The notes below the pieces were generated by a model. It was not told the DNA's origin. It was given only the letters and a program-made list of their open reading frames with translations, and made no database searches. A program made the translations under genes and the position numbers. A DNA stretch of 13,297 nt from positions 1 to 13,297 of the forward strand of contig JAXGTD010000120.1 of NCBI GenBank assembly GCA_040775095.1, written 5' to 3'. How positions within the stretch are numbered: the first letter of the stretch is position 1; each line of letters opens with the position of its first letter. The stretch is from JAXGTD01 sp040775095 (GTDB lineage Bacteria > Pseudomonadota > Gammaproteobacteria > Chromatiales > Chromatiaceae). Below are positions 1-7,479 of this stretch, one piece after another.

Positions 1-961
1 ACAGGAAGCCCGATAGCAGGAACGCCGGCAGGAAGGTGGCGAGGATCGCGATCATCCCGGCGACGAACTGGTTGCGTGTCACGATCGAGATCAACAGCCC
101 CATCCCCAGCGCCGCCAGCAGGAACAGCGTCGAGCAGGCGACCAGAACCCACAGCGAGCCGCGCAGCGGCACCTCGAACAGATACACCGCCAGCAGCACG
201 GACAGCGCCATGCCCCCCATACCCAGGACGAAGTAGGGCAGAATCTTGCCAAGCAGGATCTCACGCAGGGTTACGGGCGTGACCATCAGCGCCTCCAGCG
301 TACCGCGCTCCCACTCGCGGGCGAACACCAGCGCGGTCAGCAGCGCGCCGACCAGGGTCATGTTCACCACCAACAGACCCGGCACCAGATAGTTACGGCT
401 GCGCAGCTCCGGGTTGAACCAGATCCGAGGCTCGACGACCACGGGTTCCGCGGCCTGCAAATGCCGGGCCTGCAGCTCCCGCTGCAGCCAGCTCGACCAG
501 ACCCCCCGCACATACCCCTGGAGCAGTCGCGCCGAGTTGGCGTTGACGCCATTGGCGATGACCTGGATCGGCGCATTGCGTTCGCCCTTGAGTCGCTGTG
601 CAAAGTCCGCCGGCAGCACCACGATCCCGTCGACGCGCTGGTCACGGAGCGCGGAGACCCCTTCCTGCCGATTCAGAAACACCCGCGGTTCGAAGTAGAC
701 CGACTCCCTGAAGGCCGCGACGAAGGATGCCGCCTCGGTGCTCGGCTGCTCGACCACGAGCCCCACCGGCACGCCTTTCGCGTCCAGCGAGACGCCGTAG
801 CCGAACAGCAGCAGCAGCGCCACGGGCAGCACGAAGGCGATCGCGATGCCCGACGGATCGCGCAGGATCTGCAGCGCCTCCTTGCGCAGCAAGCCGCGCA
901 GACGTCGGCTCTTCGGGGAGACGCCCTTCAACATGCCGCGCCCCGCCACCGGGCAGGCCAT
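1..961 (-). CDS. ABC-2 type transporter permease (exporter), partial, C-terminus beyond the window
   Basis: Inner-membrane permease of an ABC-2 type exporter, working with the ATPase and HlyD-type protein encoded just upstream. About 320 codons are visible; the family is usually about 370-380 residues, so roughly the last 50 lie outside the window. From the ATG at 961, residues 21-36 (LRGLLRKEALQILRDP) form the typical cytoplasmic entry, a first membrane helix spans about 39-57 (ending FGYGVSLD), a large periplasmic domain follows to about 190, and further helices begin near 192. The segments WFNPELRSRNYLVPG (181-195) and AREWERGTLEALMVTPV (214-230) are diagnostic of the family. The start is uncertain: neither ATG 961 nor ATG 934 (MLKGVSP) has a good ribosome-binding site. 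ATG 934 overlaps the stop of a small upstream ORF, which could couple its translation. The family is clear; the substrate is not. Confidence 0.93.
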   Translation of the reverse strand, partial: MACPVAGRGMLKGVSPKSRRLRGLLRKEALQILRDPSGIAIAFVLPVALLLLFGYGVSLDAKGVPVGLVVEQPSTEAASFVAAFRESVYFEPRVFLNRQEGVSALRDQRVDGIVVLPADFAQRLKGERNAPIQVIANGVNANSARLLQGYVRGVWSSWLQRELQARHLQAAEPVVVEPRIWFNPELRSRNYLVPGLLVVNMTLVGALLTALVFAREWERGTLEALMVTPVTLREILLGKILPYFVLGMGGMALSVLLAVYLFEVPLRGSLWVLVACSTLFLLAALGMGLLISIVTRNQFVAGMIAILATFLPAFLLSGFL

Positions 962-1131
962 GATGATGGTGGATGCGAGGGTGCGGCGCGCCGACCGGTC
1001 GCACGACCGGAGGCATCCTGCCGCCTCGCCGCATACCCCATCACCGCGCCCCCCGGGCGGCCCCATGCCGGTTCTTGTAGGCACGCGGCCGGGTACGGCA
1101 GGTCTATGCGCTGGCGGGTGCCGTCGCTCAT
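928..1131 (-). CDS. Possible small coupling ORF (67 codons) between ATPase and permease
   Basis: This short frame begins with an ATG overlapping the ATPase stop (ATGA) and has a GGGAGG ribosome-binding site 4 nt upstream, inside the last ATPase codons. Its TGA at 928-930 lies just after the permease ATG at 934, so the frame bridges the two genes by overlaps at both ends. The product (start MSDGTRQRIDLPYP, end WRGAAC) is rich in Arg, Ala, Pro and Gly, resembles nothing I know, and may be meaningless as a protein. It could be a translational-coupling ORF, the frameshifted remnant of a longer permease N-terminus, or chance in GC-rich DNA. The permease needs no residues from it, because its family-like sequence starts near SRRLRGLLRKE. 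Confidence 0.25.
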   Translation of the reverse strand: MSDGTRQRIDLPYPAACLQEPAWGRPGGAVMGYAARRQDASGRATGRRAAPSHPPSSWPARWRGAAC

Positions 1132-2855
1132 GCGGCCTCCCGCCGTTGGATCAGGTTGATGAAGGCCTGCTCCATGCTCGGGGGCGGCTGGCCCTCGCCG
1201 GTGGCACGGGCCTTGACCTCGGCGGGCGTGCCGAGCGCGAGCAGCTCGCCGGCGGCCATGATCGCCAGCCGGTCGCAGTACTCGGCCTCTTCCATGAAGT
1301 GTGTCGTCACCAGCACAGTCACGCCACCTTCGGCCAGCGCGTTGATGCGCGCCCAGAACGCGCGCCGGGCCAATGGATCGACACCCGACGTGGGCTCGTC
1401 CAGGAACAGGATGTCCGGCTCGTGCAGCAGCGCCGCGGCCATGGCCAGGCGCTGACGATAGCCGAGCGGCAGCGTGCCGCTCTCGGCGTCCACCAGGTCA
1501 TGCAGGCCGAACGACGCCAGCGCCCAGTCGAGCCGCGTGGCGACCTGCTGCCCGCGCAGTCCGTACGCGCGGGCAAAAAAGCGGAGGTTCTGCAATACAG
1601 ACAGGTTGGCATAGAGCGAGAATCGCTGCGACATGTAGCCGATGCGTCCGCGCGCCTGCGCGGCCGCGCGGCGCAGGTCGACCCCCGCCACCCGAACCTG
1701 CCCACCGCTGACGGGCAACAGACCGCAGAGCATCCGAAAGGTGGTGGTCTTACCGGCCCCATTCGCGCCGAGAAGTCCAAACACCTCGCCCTGGCGCACA
1801 CGAAAGCTCAACGCGTGCACCGCGGTGAAGTCGCCGAAGCGGCGGGTCAGCCCGTCGACCACGATGGCATCGGCGTGTGCGCCGGGCGAGGCGGACACCC
1901 GCGGCAACAGGATCGGGTCGTCGTCGGTCGCGAGCCGCGCCACGAAGCCATCCTCGAAGCGGGGCGGTACCGGCACGCAGCTTACGCCCCCACCTCCGGC
2001 GTCGGCGAGCCCGCTGCAGTCCAGCGGTCCCGCCCCGCGGGTGACGACGCGAACGGCATCCCCTTGCAACACCGCGTCGAGCACCTCGGGGCGCTCGGCC
2101 AGCCGCGCCTGGAGCCGCCGCCGATCGGCCACCACTCCGGTGACCAGGAACGTACGCCCGGTGAGGGGCTCGCTGAAGTCGCGCGGGGGGCCCTGCCCCA
2201 CCACAAGGCCCTGGTGCAGCAGGATCACATCGGCGCAACGTTCTGCCTCGTCGAGATAGGCGGTGGACAACAGCACCGCCATGCCCTCATCCTCGACCAA
2301 CCGGTAGACGATCTCCCACAGCTCCCGGCGCGAGACCGGATCGACGCCCACGGTCGGCTCATCGAGCAGCAGCAGCCGCGGCGGGCGGACCAGCGTGCAG
2401 GCCAGCCCGAGCTTCTGCTTCATACCACCGGAGAGCTGCCCAGCCAGGCGCGTGGAAAAGGCGGCAAGGCCCGTCATTTCCATCAGCCGCGCATAACGCG
2501 ACGTGCGCTGCGCGAGCGCCACGCCCTGGAGGTCGGCGTACAGGTCCAGGTTCTCCTGCACCGTCAGGTCCTCGTAGAGTCCGAAGCGCTGCGGCATGTA
2601 GCCAACCTCGGCCTGCACGCGCAGGGCCTCGCGGGTGGCATCGTGCCCGAGACAGGTGATCCGCCCGGAATCCGGCAGCAGCAGGCCCGCGGCCAACCGC
2701 ATGAACGTGGTCTTGCCCGCCCCGTCGGGACCAATCAGACCGGTGACCACACCCTCGGCGATGCGCAGCGAGACGCCGTCGAGGGCCACCACGCGCCGCT
2801 TGCCGGCCAGAAAGGTCTTGCGCAGGTTCTCGGCGATCAGGGGCCAGTTCGCCAT
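1128..2855 (-). CDS. ABC exporter ATPase with two fused nucleotide-binding domains (RbbA/YbhF-like)
   Basis: Cytoplasmic ATPase powering the exporter, with two ABC domains in one chain and no membrane domain. Numbered from ATG 2855 (575 aa). Domain 1: Walker A GPDGAGKTT (42-50), signature LSGGM (141-145), Walker B LLLLDEP (161-167). Domain 2: Walker A GANGAGKTT (363-371), degenerate signature LPLGY (462-466), Walker B ILFLDEP (482-488), switch TTH (His 519). In domain 1 the switch histidine is replaced by Ala 199 (STAYLDEAE), so the two ATP sites are unequal, as I recall for E. coli RbbA. ATG 2855 starts shortly before the first domain and has GGAG 11 nt upstream. ATG 2903 and GTG 2912 are in-frame alternatives that add a Gly/Arg-rich stretch without a clear ribosome-binding site. 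It lies directly downstream of the HlyD-type gene. Confidence 0.93.
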   Translation of the reverse strand: MANWPLIAENLRKTFLAGKRRVVALDGVSLRIAEGVVTGLIGPDGAGKTTFMRLAAGLLLPDSGRITCLGHDATREALRVQAEVGYMPQRFGLYEDLTVQENLDLYADLQGVALAQRTSRYARLMEMTGLAAFSTRLAGQLSGGMKQKLGLACTLVRPPRLLLLDEPTVGVDPVSRRELWEIVYRLVEDEGMAVLLSTAYLDEAERCADVILLHQGLVVGQGPPRDFSEPLTGRTFLVTGVVADRRRLQARLAERPEVLDAVLQGDAVRVVTRGAGPLDCSGLADAGGGGVSCVPVPPRFEDGFVARLATDDDPILLPRVSASPGAHADAIVVDGLTRRFGDFTAVHALSFRVRQGEVFGLLGANGAGKTTTFRMLCGLLPVSGGQVRVAGVDLRRAAAQARGRIGYMSQRFSLYANLSVLQNLRFFARAYGLRGQQVATRLDWALASFGLHDLVDAESGTLPLGYRQRLAMAAALLHEPDILFLDEPTSGVDPLARRAFWARINALAEGGVTVLVTTHFMEEAEYCDRLAIMAAGELLALGTPAEVKARATGEGQPPPSMEQAFINLIQRREAA

Positions 2856-2922
2856 GCTCGCGCCGGCTCCATGACGGGCGCCCGGGGGACGTACCCGGGA
2901 CATCGGGTCCACGGCGGCGACA

Positions 2923-3978
2923 TCATTGCGCGGGCCCGGCCTGCGATGATGCGCCGGGATTACACCCCGGATCGGGGACCGGTGCCGCGTTCAGATCCAG
3001 CACGACCGTCACCGGCATGCCCTGGCGCAGCTCTCCGGCCGGATTGCAGACATAGACACGCGCCTGGTACACGAGGTCGGCGCGCAGCTCCGTGGTCTGC
3101 ACCGTCTTGGGCGTGAACTCGGCACTCGGGGCGATGTAGCCGAGCCAGCCGGCGTAGGCCTTGCCGGGGAAGCTATCGCTGAAGACCTGCGCCGGCAGGC
3201 CGGGTTGCACGCGCCCAAGATCCGGCTCGGCGAGATAGACCCGTGCCCACAGCGGGTCGGTCAGGGCCAGCGTGTACACCGGACGATCCGGTGCGGCCAT
3301 GTCCCCGGGCTCGAGGATTCGGTTCTGCACCGCCCCATCGGCCGGCGCATGCAGGGACGCGTAGCTCAGGTCGAGCTCGGCCCGCGCCAGATCGGCCTCC
3401 AACGCGGCGAGCCGCGCGCGGGCCGCCTCGATGTCCTCGATACGGGTGCCGGCCAGCGCCAGATCCAGCGCCGCGCTCGCCGCCTGCTGGCGAGCCTCGG
3501 CCGCATCCGCGGCGGTGCGGGCGTCGTCATATTCCTGCGGCGAGGCCAGCTTGCGCTCGGCCAGATCGCGGCTGCGCTCCGCGCGCCGGGCCGAATTGCG
3601 GGCCTCGATGCGAGCCGCGTCCAGGTCGGCACGCAACTTTTCGATCTCCTCCTTTCGAGCCCCGGCGACCAACCTCGCCAGCGTGGCCCGCTGGGCCTGC
3701 ACCTGCGCGCGGGCGGCATCCCGCGCCAGCGCCAGCCGCCGGTCGTCGAGGCCGGCGAGCACCTCGTCGCGCCGCACGCGCGCGCCCTCGCGCACTGGCA
3801 TGGTTGCGATGCGCCCGCTCACCTCGAAGGCGAGGTCGACCAGGCGCTCATCGACATTGCCATAGAGCACCAGGCGCCCCTGCTCCGCCCCCCCGTCCGC
3901 GCGCTGGGTGAACCACCACAGGCCAGCGGCCCCGGCCGCGATGGCCAACACGAGCAGTGGCGGAAAAAATCTCTTCAT
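2923..3978 (-). CDS. HlyD-family membrane fusion (periplasmic adaptor) protein of the ABC exporter
   Basis: Periplasmic adaptor that links the inner-membrane ABC exporter to an outer-membrane channel. It has 351 aa. Residues 1-24 form an N-terminal membrane anchor (KRFF then a hydrophobic run ending LWWF). Two lipoyl-like halves lie at about 38-78 (VDLAFEVSGRI, REGARVRRDEVL) and 203-235 (DLSYASLHAPADGAV), separated by an Ala/Arg/Glu-rich coiled-coil hairpin at about 80-200. The C-terminal barrel holds EFTPKTVQTTELR (287-299) and RQGMPVTVVLDL (318-329), typical of the YhiI/YbhG subgroup. ATG 3978 has CAGGAG 8 nt upstream. The stop is 10 nt before the first possible start of the ATPase. radA ends 17 nt upstream, so read-through from radA is likely. 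The substrate cannot be told from the sequence. Confidence 0.93.
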   Translation of the reverse strand: MKRFFPPLLVLAIAAGAAGLWWFTQRADGGAEQGRLVLYGNVDERLVDLAFEVSGRIATMPVREGARVRRDEVLAGLDDRRLALARDAARAQVQAQRATLARLVAGARKEEIEKLRADLDAARIEARNSARRAERSRDLAERKLASPQEYDDARTAADAAEARQQAASAALDLALAGTRIEDIEAARARLAALEADLARAELDLSYASLHAPADGAVQNRILEPGDMAAPDRPVYTLALTDPLWARVYLAEPDLGRVQPGLPAQVFSDSFPGKAYAGWLGYIAPSAEFTPKTVQTTELRADLVYQARVYVCNPAGELRQGMPVTVVLDLNAAPVPDPGCNPGASSQAGPAQ

Positions 3979-3995
3979 CGGCGTGCTCCTGCGTG

Positions 3996-5387
3996 CTAAA
4001 CGGCATCCATCGTCTCGCGCAGGGTCGAGACCGCGCGGATCGTAAGGCCCGGGACGCCACCCTTGGGGACATTGGCCTTCGGCACGACCGCCGTGCGCAT
4101 GCCGTGCTTGGCGGCCTCGCGCAACCGGTCCGGGCCGTTGGGCACCGGGCGCACCTCACCGGAGAGCCCGATCTCGCCGAACACCGCCAGATCCGCCGGC
4201 AGCGGCCGATCCCGGTGGCTCGACAGGACCGCCAGCACCAACGCCAGGTCGGCGGCCGTCTCGGCGACGCGCACCCCGCCGACGGCGTTCACGAAGACAT
4301 CGCGGTCGAACATCGACACCCCCCCGTGGCGATGCAGCACCGCCAGGAGCATCGCCAGACGGTTCTGCTCCAGACCCACGGCGATGCGTCGCGGGTTGGC
4401 CAGCGGGCTCTCGTCGACCAACGCCTGCACCTCGACCAACATCGGCCGGGTGCCCTCCCGGGTGACCAGGATCACCGAGCCCGGCACGGGCTCATCATGG
4501 CGGGAAAGAAAGATCGCCGATGGGTTGTGGACCTCTCGCAGGCCCCTGTCCGTCATCGCGAAGACACCAAGCTCGTTGACGGCGCCGAAGCGATTCTTCA
4601 CCGCCCGCACCAGCCGGTGAGGGCTGCCCGGCTCGCCCTCGAAATAGAGCACCGTGTCGACCATGTGCTCGAGCACGCGCGGACCGGCCAGCGCGCCCTC
4701 TTTGGTGACGTGTCCAACCAGAAACACCGTGGTGTCGCTTTGCTTGGCATAGCGCACGAGGCGCGCCGCGGTTTCGCGCACCTGCGACACCGAGCCGGGC
4801 GCGGCAGAGAGATCCTCGGCAAACAGGGTCTGGATCGAATCGATGACCAGCACCCGGGGATGTTCCGCGGCGGCAGTCGCGAGGATACGCTCAACACAGG
4901 TCTCGGCCAGCAGGCGGATGGAGCGACCCGACAGTGCAAGGCGATGCGCGCGCAGGCTTACCTGGCGCGGCGACTCCTCGCCGCTGACATAGAGCACCGG
5001 GGAACCGGCGGCCGGTGTCTCCCCGACCGGTGTGCCAAGGGCGGCGCAGGCCTGCAGCAGCAACGTCGACTTGCCGATGCCCGGGTCCCCGCCGATGAGC
5101 ACGACCGAACCCTGCACCAGGCCGCCGCCGAGTACGCGATCGAGCTCGCCGATGCCGCTCGAGCGGCGGATCTCCGCCTCGGGGCTGACCTCGGCAAGAT
5201 CCTGCACCGGCGCCGCCTCCGGCGTGCCCGCCCAACCGCCCCGCAGCCGACCCGGCGCCGCCGCGGGCAACTCCTCGACCGCGTTCCATGCGCCACAGTC
5301 CGGACACTGACCGCTCCACTTCGGAAACTGCGACCCGCACGCGGTGCAGGCGTACAGCCCGCGGGATCTCTTGGTGCGCTGGTTCAT
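3996..5387 (-). CDS. radA: DNA repair/recombination protein RadA (Sms)
   Basis: RadA is a RecA-related ATPase that drives branch migration and processes recombination intermediates. Length 463 aa, normal for the family. An N-terminal zinc finger has Cys 14, 17, 28 and 31. The ATPase core carries Walker A GGDPGIGKST (99-108) and Walker B VLVIDSIQT (179-187). The RadA-specific KNRFG motif is at 264-268, in VKNRFGAVNELGVFAM. The C-terminal third is the Lon-protease-like domain (VNAVGGVRVAETAADLALVL), which lacks protease activity in this family. ATG 5387 places the zinc finger at the expected distance from the N-terminus. A 202-bp gap separates it from dnaB. A weak promoter may lie there (TATGAT at 5474-5479, minus strand, poor -35). 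The exporter genes follow after 17 bp; no alr gene lies between dnaB and radA. Confidence 0.97.
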   Translation of the reverse strand: MNQRTKRSRGLYACTACGSQFPKWSGQCPDCGAWNAVEELPAAAPGRLRGGWAGTPEAAPVQDLAEVSPEAEIRRSSGIGELDRVLGGGLVQGSVVLIGGDPGIGKSTLLLQACAALGTPVGETPAAGSPVLYVSGEESPRQVSLRAHRLALSGRSIRLLAETCVERILATAAAEHPRVLVIDSIQTLFAEDLSAAPGSVSQVRETAARLVRYAKQSDTTVFLVGHVTKEGALAGPRVLEHMVDTVLYFEGEPGSPHRLVRAVKNRFGAVNELGVFAMTDRGLREVHNPSAIFLSRHDEPVPGSVILVTREGTRPMLVEVQALVDESPLANPRRIAVGLEQNRLAMLLAVLHRHGGVSMFDRDVFVNAVGGVRVAETAADLALVLAVLSSHRDRPLPADLAVFGEIGLSGEVRPVPNGPDRLREAAKHGMRTAVVPKANVPKGGVPGLTIRAVSTLRETMDAV

Positions 5388-5583
5388 TCCGCCGACCTCG
5401 CCGCCGCCCCCGGGATGCCTGACCCTGACGCCCGCCGCCGCACTGGTCTGATCGCAAACGATCGAGCATCGATATCATACACGCAAAGGCGCAACGAACG
5501 CCGGTTTCGTTTCCCCGCGCCCCCGAACACCGGCCCTCGAGACGCGCACGGCCACGGGGTGGCCCGGCCCGGGGACCCGGCAC

Positions 5584-5599
5584 CGGCTATTAATAGCCG
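5584..5599. repeat. 16-bp perfect palindrome over the dnaB stop codon
   Basis: CGGCTATTAATAGCCG is a perfect palindrome containing the dnaB TAA. It could form only a short RNA hairpin, since the centre must open as a loop, and no T-run follows, so it is not a standard terminator. An RNA-processing or protein-binding role is possible; chance is also possible. Confidence 0.45.
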
Positions 5600-6993
5600 A
5601 TATCGCCGTAGAGATTCTCGGCGAGGTTCTCAAATTTTGTGTATTGCCCCAGAAAAGCCAACTTGACCGTACCAATGGGGCCGTTGCGTTGCTTGGAAAT
5701 GATGATCTCGGCCACCCCCTTGTCGGGACTGTCCTCGTTGTAGACCTCATCGCGATAGATGAATACGATCAGGTCGGCATCCTGCTCGATCGCGCCAGAC
5801 TCCCTCAGATCCGACATCACCGGGCGCTTGTTCGGACGCTGTTCCAGGCTGCGGTTGAGCTGCGAGAGCGCGATCACGGGGACGTTCAACTCCTTGGCCA
5901 GCGCCTTGAGCGAGCGTGAAATCGCCGAGATCTCCGTGGCGCGGTTTTCACCCTGGGTTGACGACTGCATCAGTTGCAGGTAGTCGATGACGATCAGCCC
6001 CAGCTCCTTGTCCTCGCGCTTGAGGTCGCGCTGCAGCCGCCGAACCCGGGCCCGCAGCTCGGTGGGCGACAGGGCCGGTGTATCGTCGATGAACATCGGT
6101 GCCTGATTGAGCATGGTCACCGCGGAGGTCAACCGCGGCCAGTCATCGTCCGTGAGCTTTCCGGTGCGCACACGGTGCTGGTCGATCTGGCCGAGCGAGG
6201 ACATCATGCGCATGGCCAGGGAATCCCCGGGCATCTCCATACTGAAGATGGCCACCCCCTTTGCGGTCTTGATGGCCACGTTTTCGGCCAGATTCATCGC
6301 GAAGCTGGTCTTTCCCATCGATGGCCGCCCGGCGACGATGATGAGGTCCGCCGGCTGCAGGCCGGAGGTCTTCATGTCCAGATCGATAAAACCCGTGGGC
6401 AGGCCCGTGATGGACTCCTCGCGCTGAAACAGCTCGTCGATCTTGTCCATCGCCTTGGACAACAGCTTCGAGATGGGCTCGAAGCCACCGCCACGCGTCA
6501 ACTGCTCAGCAATCTTGAAGACCAGGGTCTCGGCAGCGTCGAGGATCTCCGCCTCGCCGCGACCCTCGGTATCGAACGCGAGATCGCTGATGTTGGCGCC
6601 TACGCGAACCAGCTGACGCAGCACCGAGTTGAAGCGCACGATGCGGGCGTAGTGCACCGCGTTCGCCGCCGACGCGGTATTGGCGTCGATCTCGGCCAGA
6701 TAGGGGATGCCGCCGATGTCCTCGAGCAGCTTGCGCTTCTCCAGCGCCTCGGACAGCGTGACCACGTCAATGGGCTGGTCGTCCTCGGCCAGCATGCTGA
6801 TGGCGCGGAAGATCAGCCGATGCTCGTGGCGATAGAAGTCGTCTTCACGGACCTTGTCGCCAATGAGGTCCCAGGTGCTGTTCTCCAGCAACAACGCCCC
6901 GAGGAGGGATTGCTCGGCCTGGACATTGTTCGGCGGGACACGCAGCCCATCGAGCGACGGCCCCCTGGCCACATCCATCAAGTCTTCGTCCAA
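5590..6993 (-). CDS. dnaB: Replicative DNA helicase DnaB
   Basis: Hexameric replicative helicase that unwinds DNA at the fork and binds primase. Length 467 aa, close to the usual 455-475. The N-terminal domain starts at VPPNNVQAEQSLLGALL (19-35). The RecA-like helicase domain has Walker A GRPSMGKTS (222-230), Walker B LGLIVIDYLQL (331-341), LSQLNRSLEQRP (377-388), DLRESGAIEQDAD (395-407) and the C-terminal KQRNGPIGTVKL (434-445). The frame has no ATG before residue 6. TTG at 6993 has GAGGGG exactly 7 nt upstream (7001-7006), so I prefer it. ATG 6978 (MDVARGP) is the alternative and has only a weak GAAG upstream. No intein or insertion is seen. It lies downstream of the rpsF-rpsR-rplI operon across a 486-bp gap and probably has its own promoter there. 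Confidence 0.98.
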   Translation of the reverse strand: MDEDLMDVARGPSLDGLRVPPNNVQAEQSLLGALLLENSTWDLIGDKVREDDFYRHEHRLIFRAISMLAEDDQPIDVVTLSEALEKRKLLEDIGGIPYLAEIDANTASAANAVHYARIVRFNSVLRQLVRVGANISDLAFDTEGRGEAEILDAAETLVFKIAEQLTRGGGFEPISKLLSKAMDKIDELFQREESITGLPTGFIDLDMKTSGLQPADLIIVAGRPSMGKTSFAMNLAENVAIKTAKGVAIFSMEMPGDSLAMRMMSSLGQIDQHRVRTGKLTDDDWPRLTSAVTMLNQAPMFIDDTPALSPTELRARVRRLQRDLKREDKELGLIVIDYLQLMQSSTQGENRATEISAISRSLKALAKELNVPVIALSQLNRSLEQRPNKRPVMSDLRESGAIEQDADLIVFIYRDEVYNEDSPDKGVAEIIISKQRNGPIGTVKLAFLGQYTKFENLAENLYGDIGY

Positions 6994-7044
6994 CAGGGCA
7001 CCCCTCGTGTTGGTTCATGATCGTCGCGGAGCGAGGCGACTCCC

Positions 7045-7074
7045 AGCGTAGACGGGGATGGACACGCGGGGCAA
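7045..7074 (-). promoter_or_regulatory. Possible sigma70 promoter of dnaB
   Basis: On the minus strand TTGCCC (7069-7074) and TACGCT (7045-7050) are separated by 18 bp. This would give a leader of about 45 nt before the TTG start. The -10 box matches the consensus poorly. Confidence 0.3.
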
Positions 7075-7243
7075 TCAGAAAATCGCCGTGGCGGGGCAAC
7101 AAGCAACGAGACGCGCTCGCGGCGCGTATGGCACAGATAACCATGGCCCGACAAGGGGAACGCTGATCCAATTCGTTTCCCGCCCGGGCCACCGGGGCAC
7201 GGCCTTTTCGGACGCTGCAAGCGGGTGAGAATGAAGCTGATTG

Positions 7244-7261
7244 AATGCCCCGAAAGGCATT
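7244..7261. repeat. Inverted repeat, 6-bp arms, in the rplI-dnaB gap
   Basis: Arms AATGCC (7244-7249) and GGCATT (7256-7261) enclose a 6-nt loop. No T-run follows on either strand. It is one of three hairpins in this gap and its function is unknown. Confidence 0.4.
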
Positions 7262-7350
7262 TGATCCGCAGTCCGCGAGGGGAAACGTGGCACGATCCAG
7301 CGCCCTCTCCAACCGAGCGGCGATGCCGACCATGGGAATCGGGCGGCGCG

Positions 7351-7372
7351 GCCCCCGGCATCGACCGGGGGC
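7351..7372. repeat. Strong GC hairpin, 8-bp stem, in the rplI-dnaB gap
   Basis: GCCCCCGG (7351-7358) and CCGGGGGC (7365-7372) are perfectly complementary around a 6-nt loop. It lies about 110 nt past the rplI stop. No T-run follows on either strand, so a factor-independent terminator is not supported. It may protect or process an mRNA end. Confidence 0.5.
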
Positions 7373-7390
7373 TGGACGGGCACGAGACAG

Positions 7391-7441
7391 CATCGGCGCG
7401 AGGGAGGGTGCCGAGGGCCGGCAGGCACCCGCGCGCCGATG
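7391..7441 (-). terminator. Long two-part hairpin downstream of rplI, possible transcript end
   Basis: A 10-bp outer stem (7391-7400 with 7432-7441, arms CATCGGCGCG and CGCGCCGATG) encloses a perfect 7-bp inner stem (GGGTGCC at 7406-7412 with GGCACCC at 7424-7430). They are separated by a small asymmetric internal loop; the terminal loop is 11 nt. It starts about 40 nt past the rplI stop, where the ribosomal operon transcript would end. No U-tract follows, so it could be a 3'-end stabiliser used with Rho or RNase processing rather than an intrinsic terminator. Confidence 0.45.
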
Positions 7442-7479
7442 ACGAGCAGCGGCGCATACCCGAGGCTGTCGAGCGAGAG

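Larger units (their letters stand above)
7000..7479. other. Intergenic region rplI-dnaB, rich in inverted repeats
   Basis: About 480 bp without a gene I can support. Open frames cross it, but none has a family-like product, and their Arg/Pro/Ser-rich translations look like GC-driven noise. It holds three clear inverted repeats (7244-7261, 7351-7372, 7391-7441), listed separately, and the dnaB leader with a possible promoter near 7045-7074. Confidence 0.6.

Noticed and set aside
846..3116. Long open frame on the plus strand (about 756 codons) antisense to the ATPase gene
   Set aside because: Its translation is Arg/His/Gln/Ala-rich with no domain. The minus strand here encodes a clear ABC ATPase, and long antisense frames are expected in GC-rich DNA.
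5520..5589. GC-rich inverted segments downstream of dnaB as an intrinsic terminator
   Set aside because: I could not find a clean stem followed by a T-run.
3957..5666. Long plus-strand open frame (about 569 codons) antisense to radA
   Set aside because: No recognisable domain; it mirrors the codon bias of radA on the other strand.
5974..7020. Plus-strand open frame (about 348 codons) antisense to dnaB
   Set aside because: Low-complexity product with no family resemblance; a shadow of dnaB.
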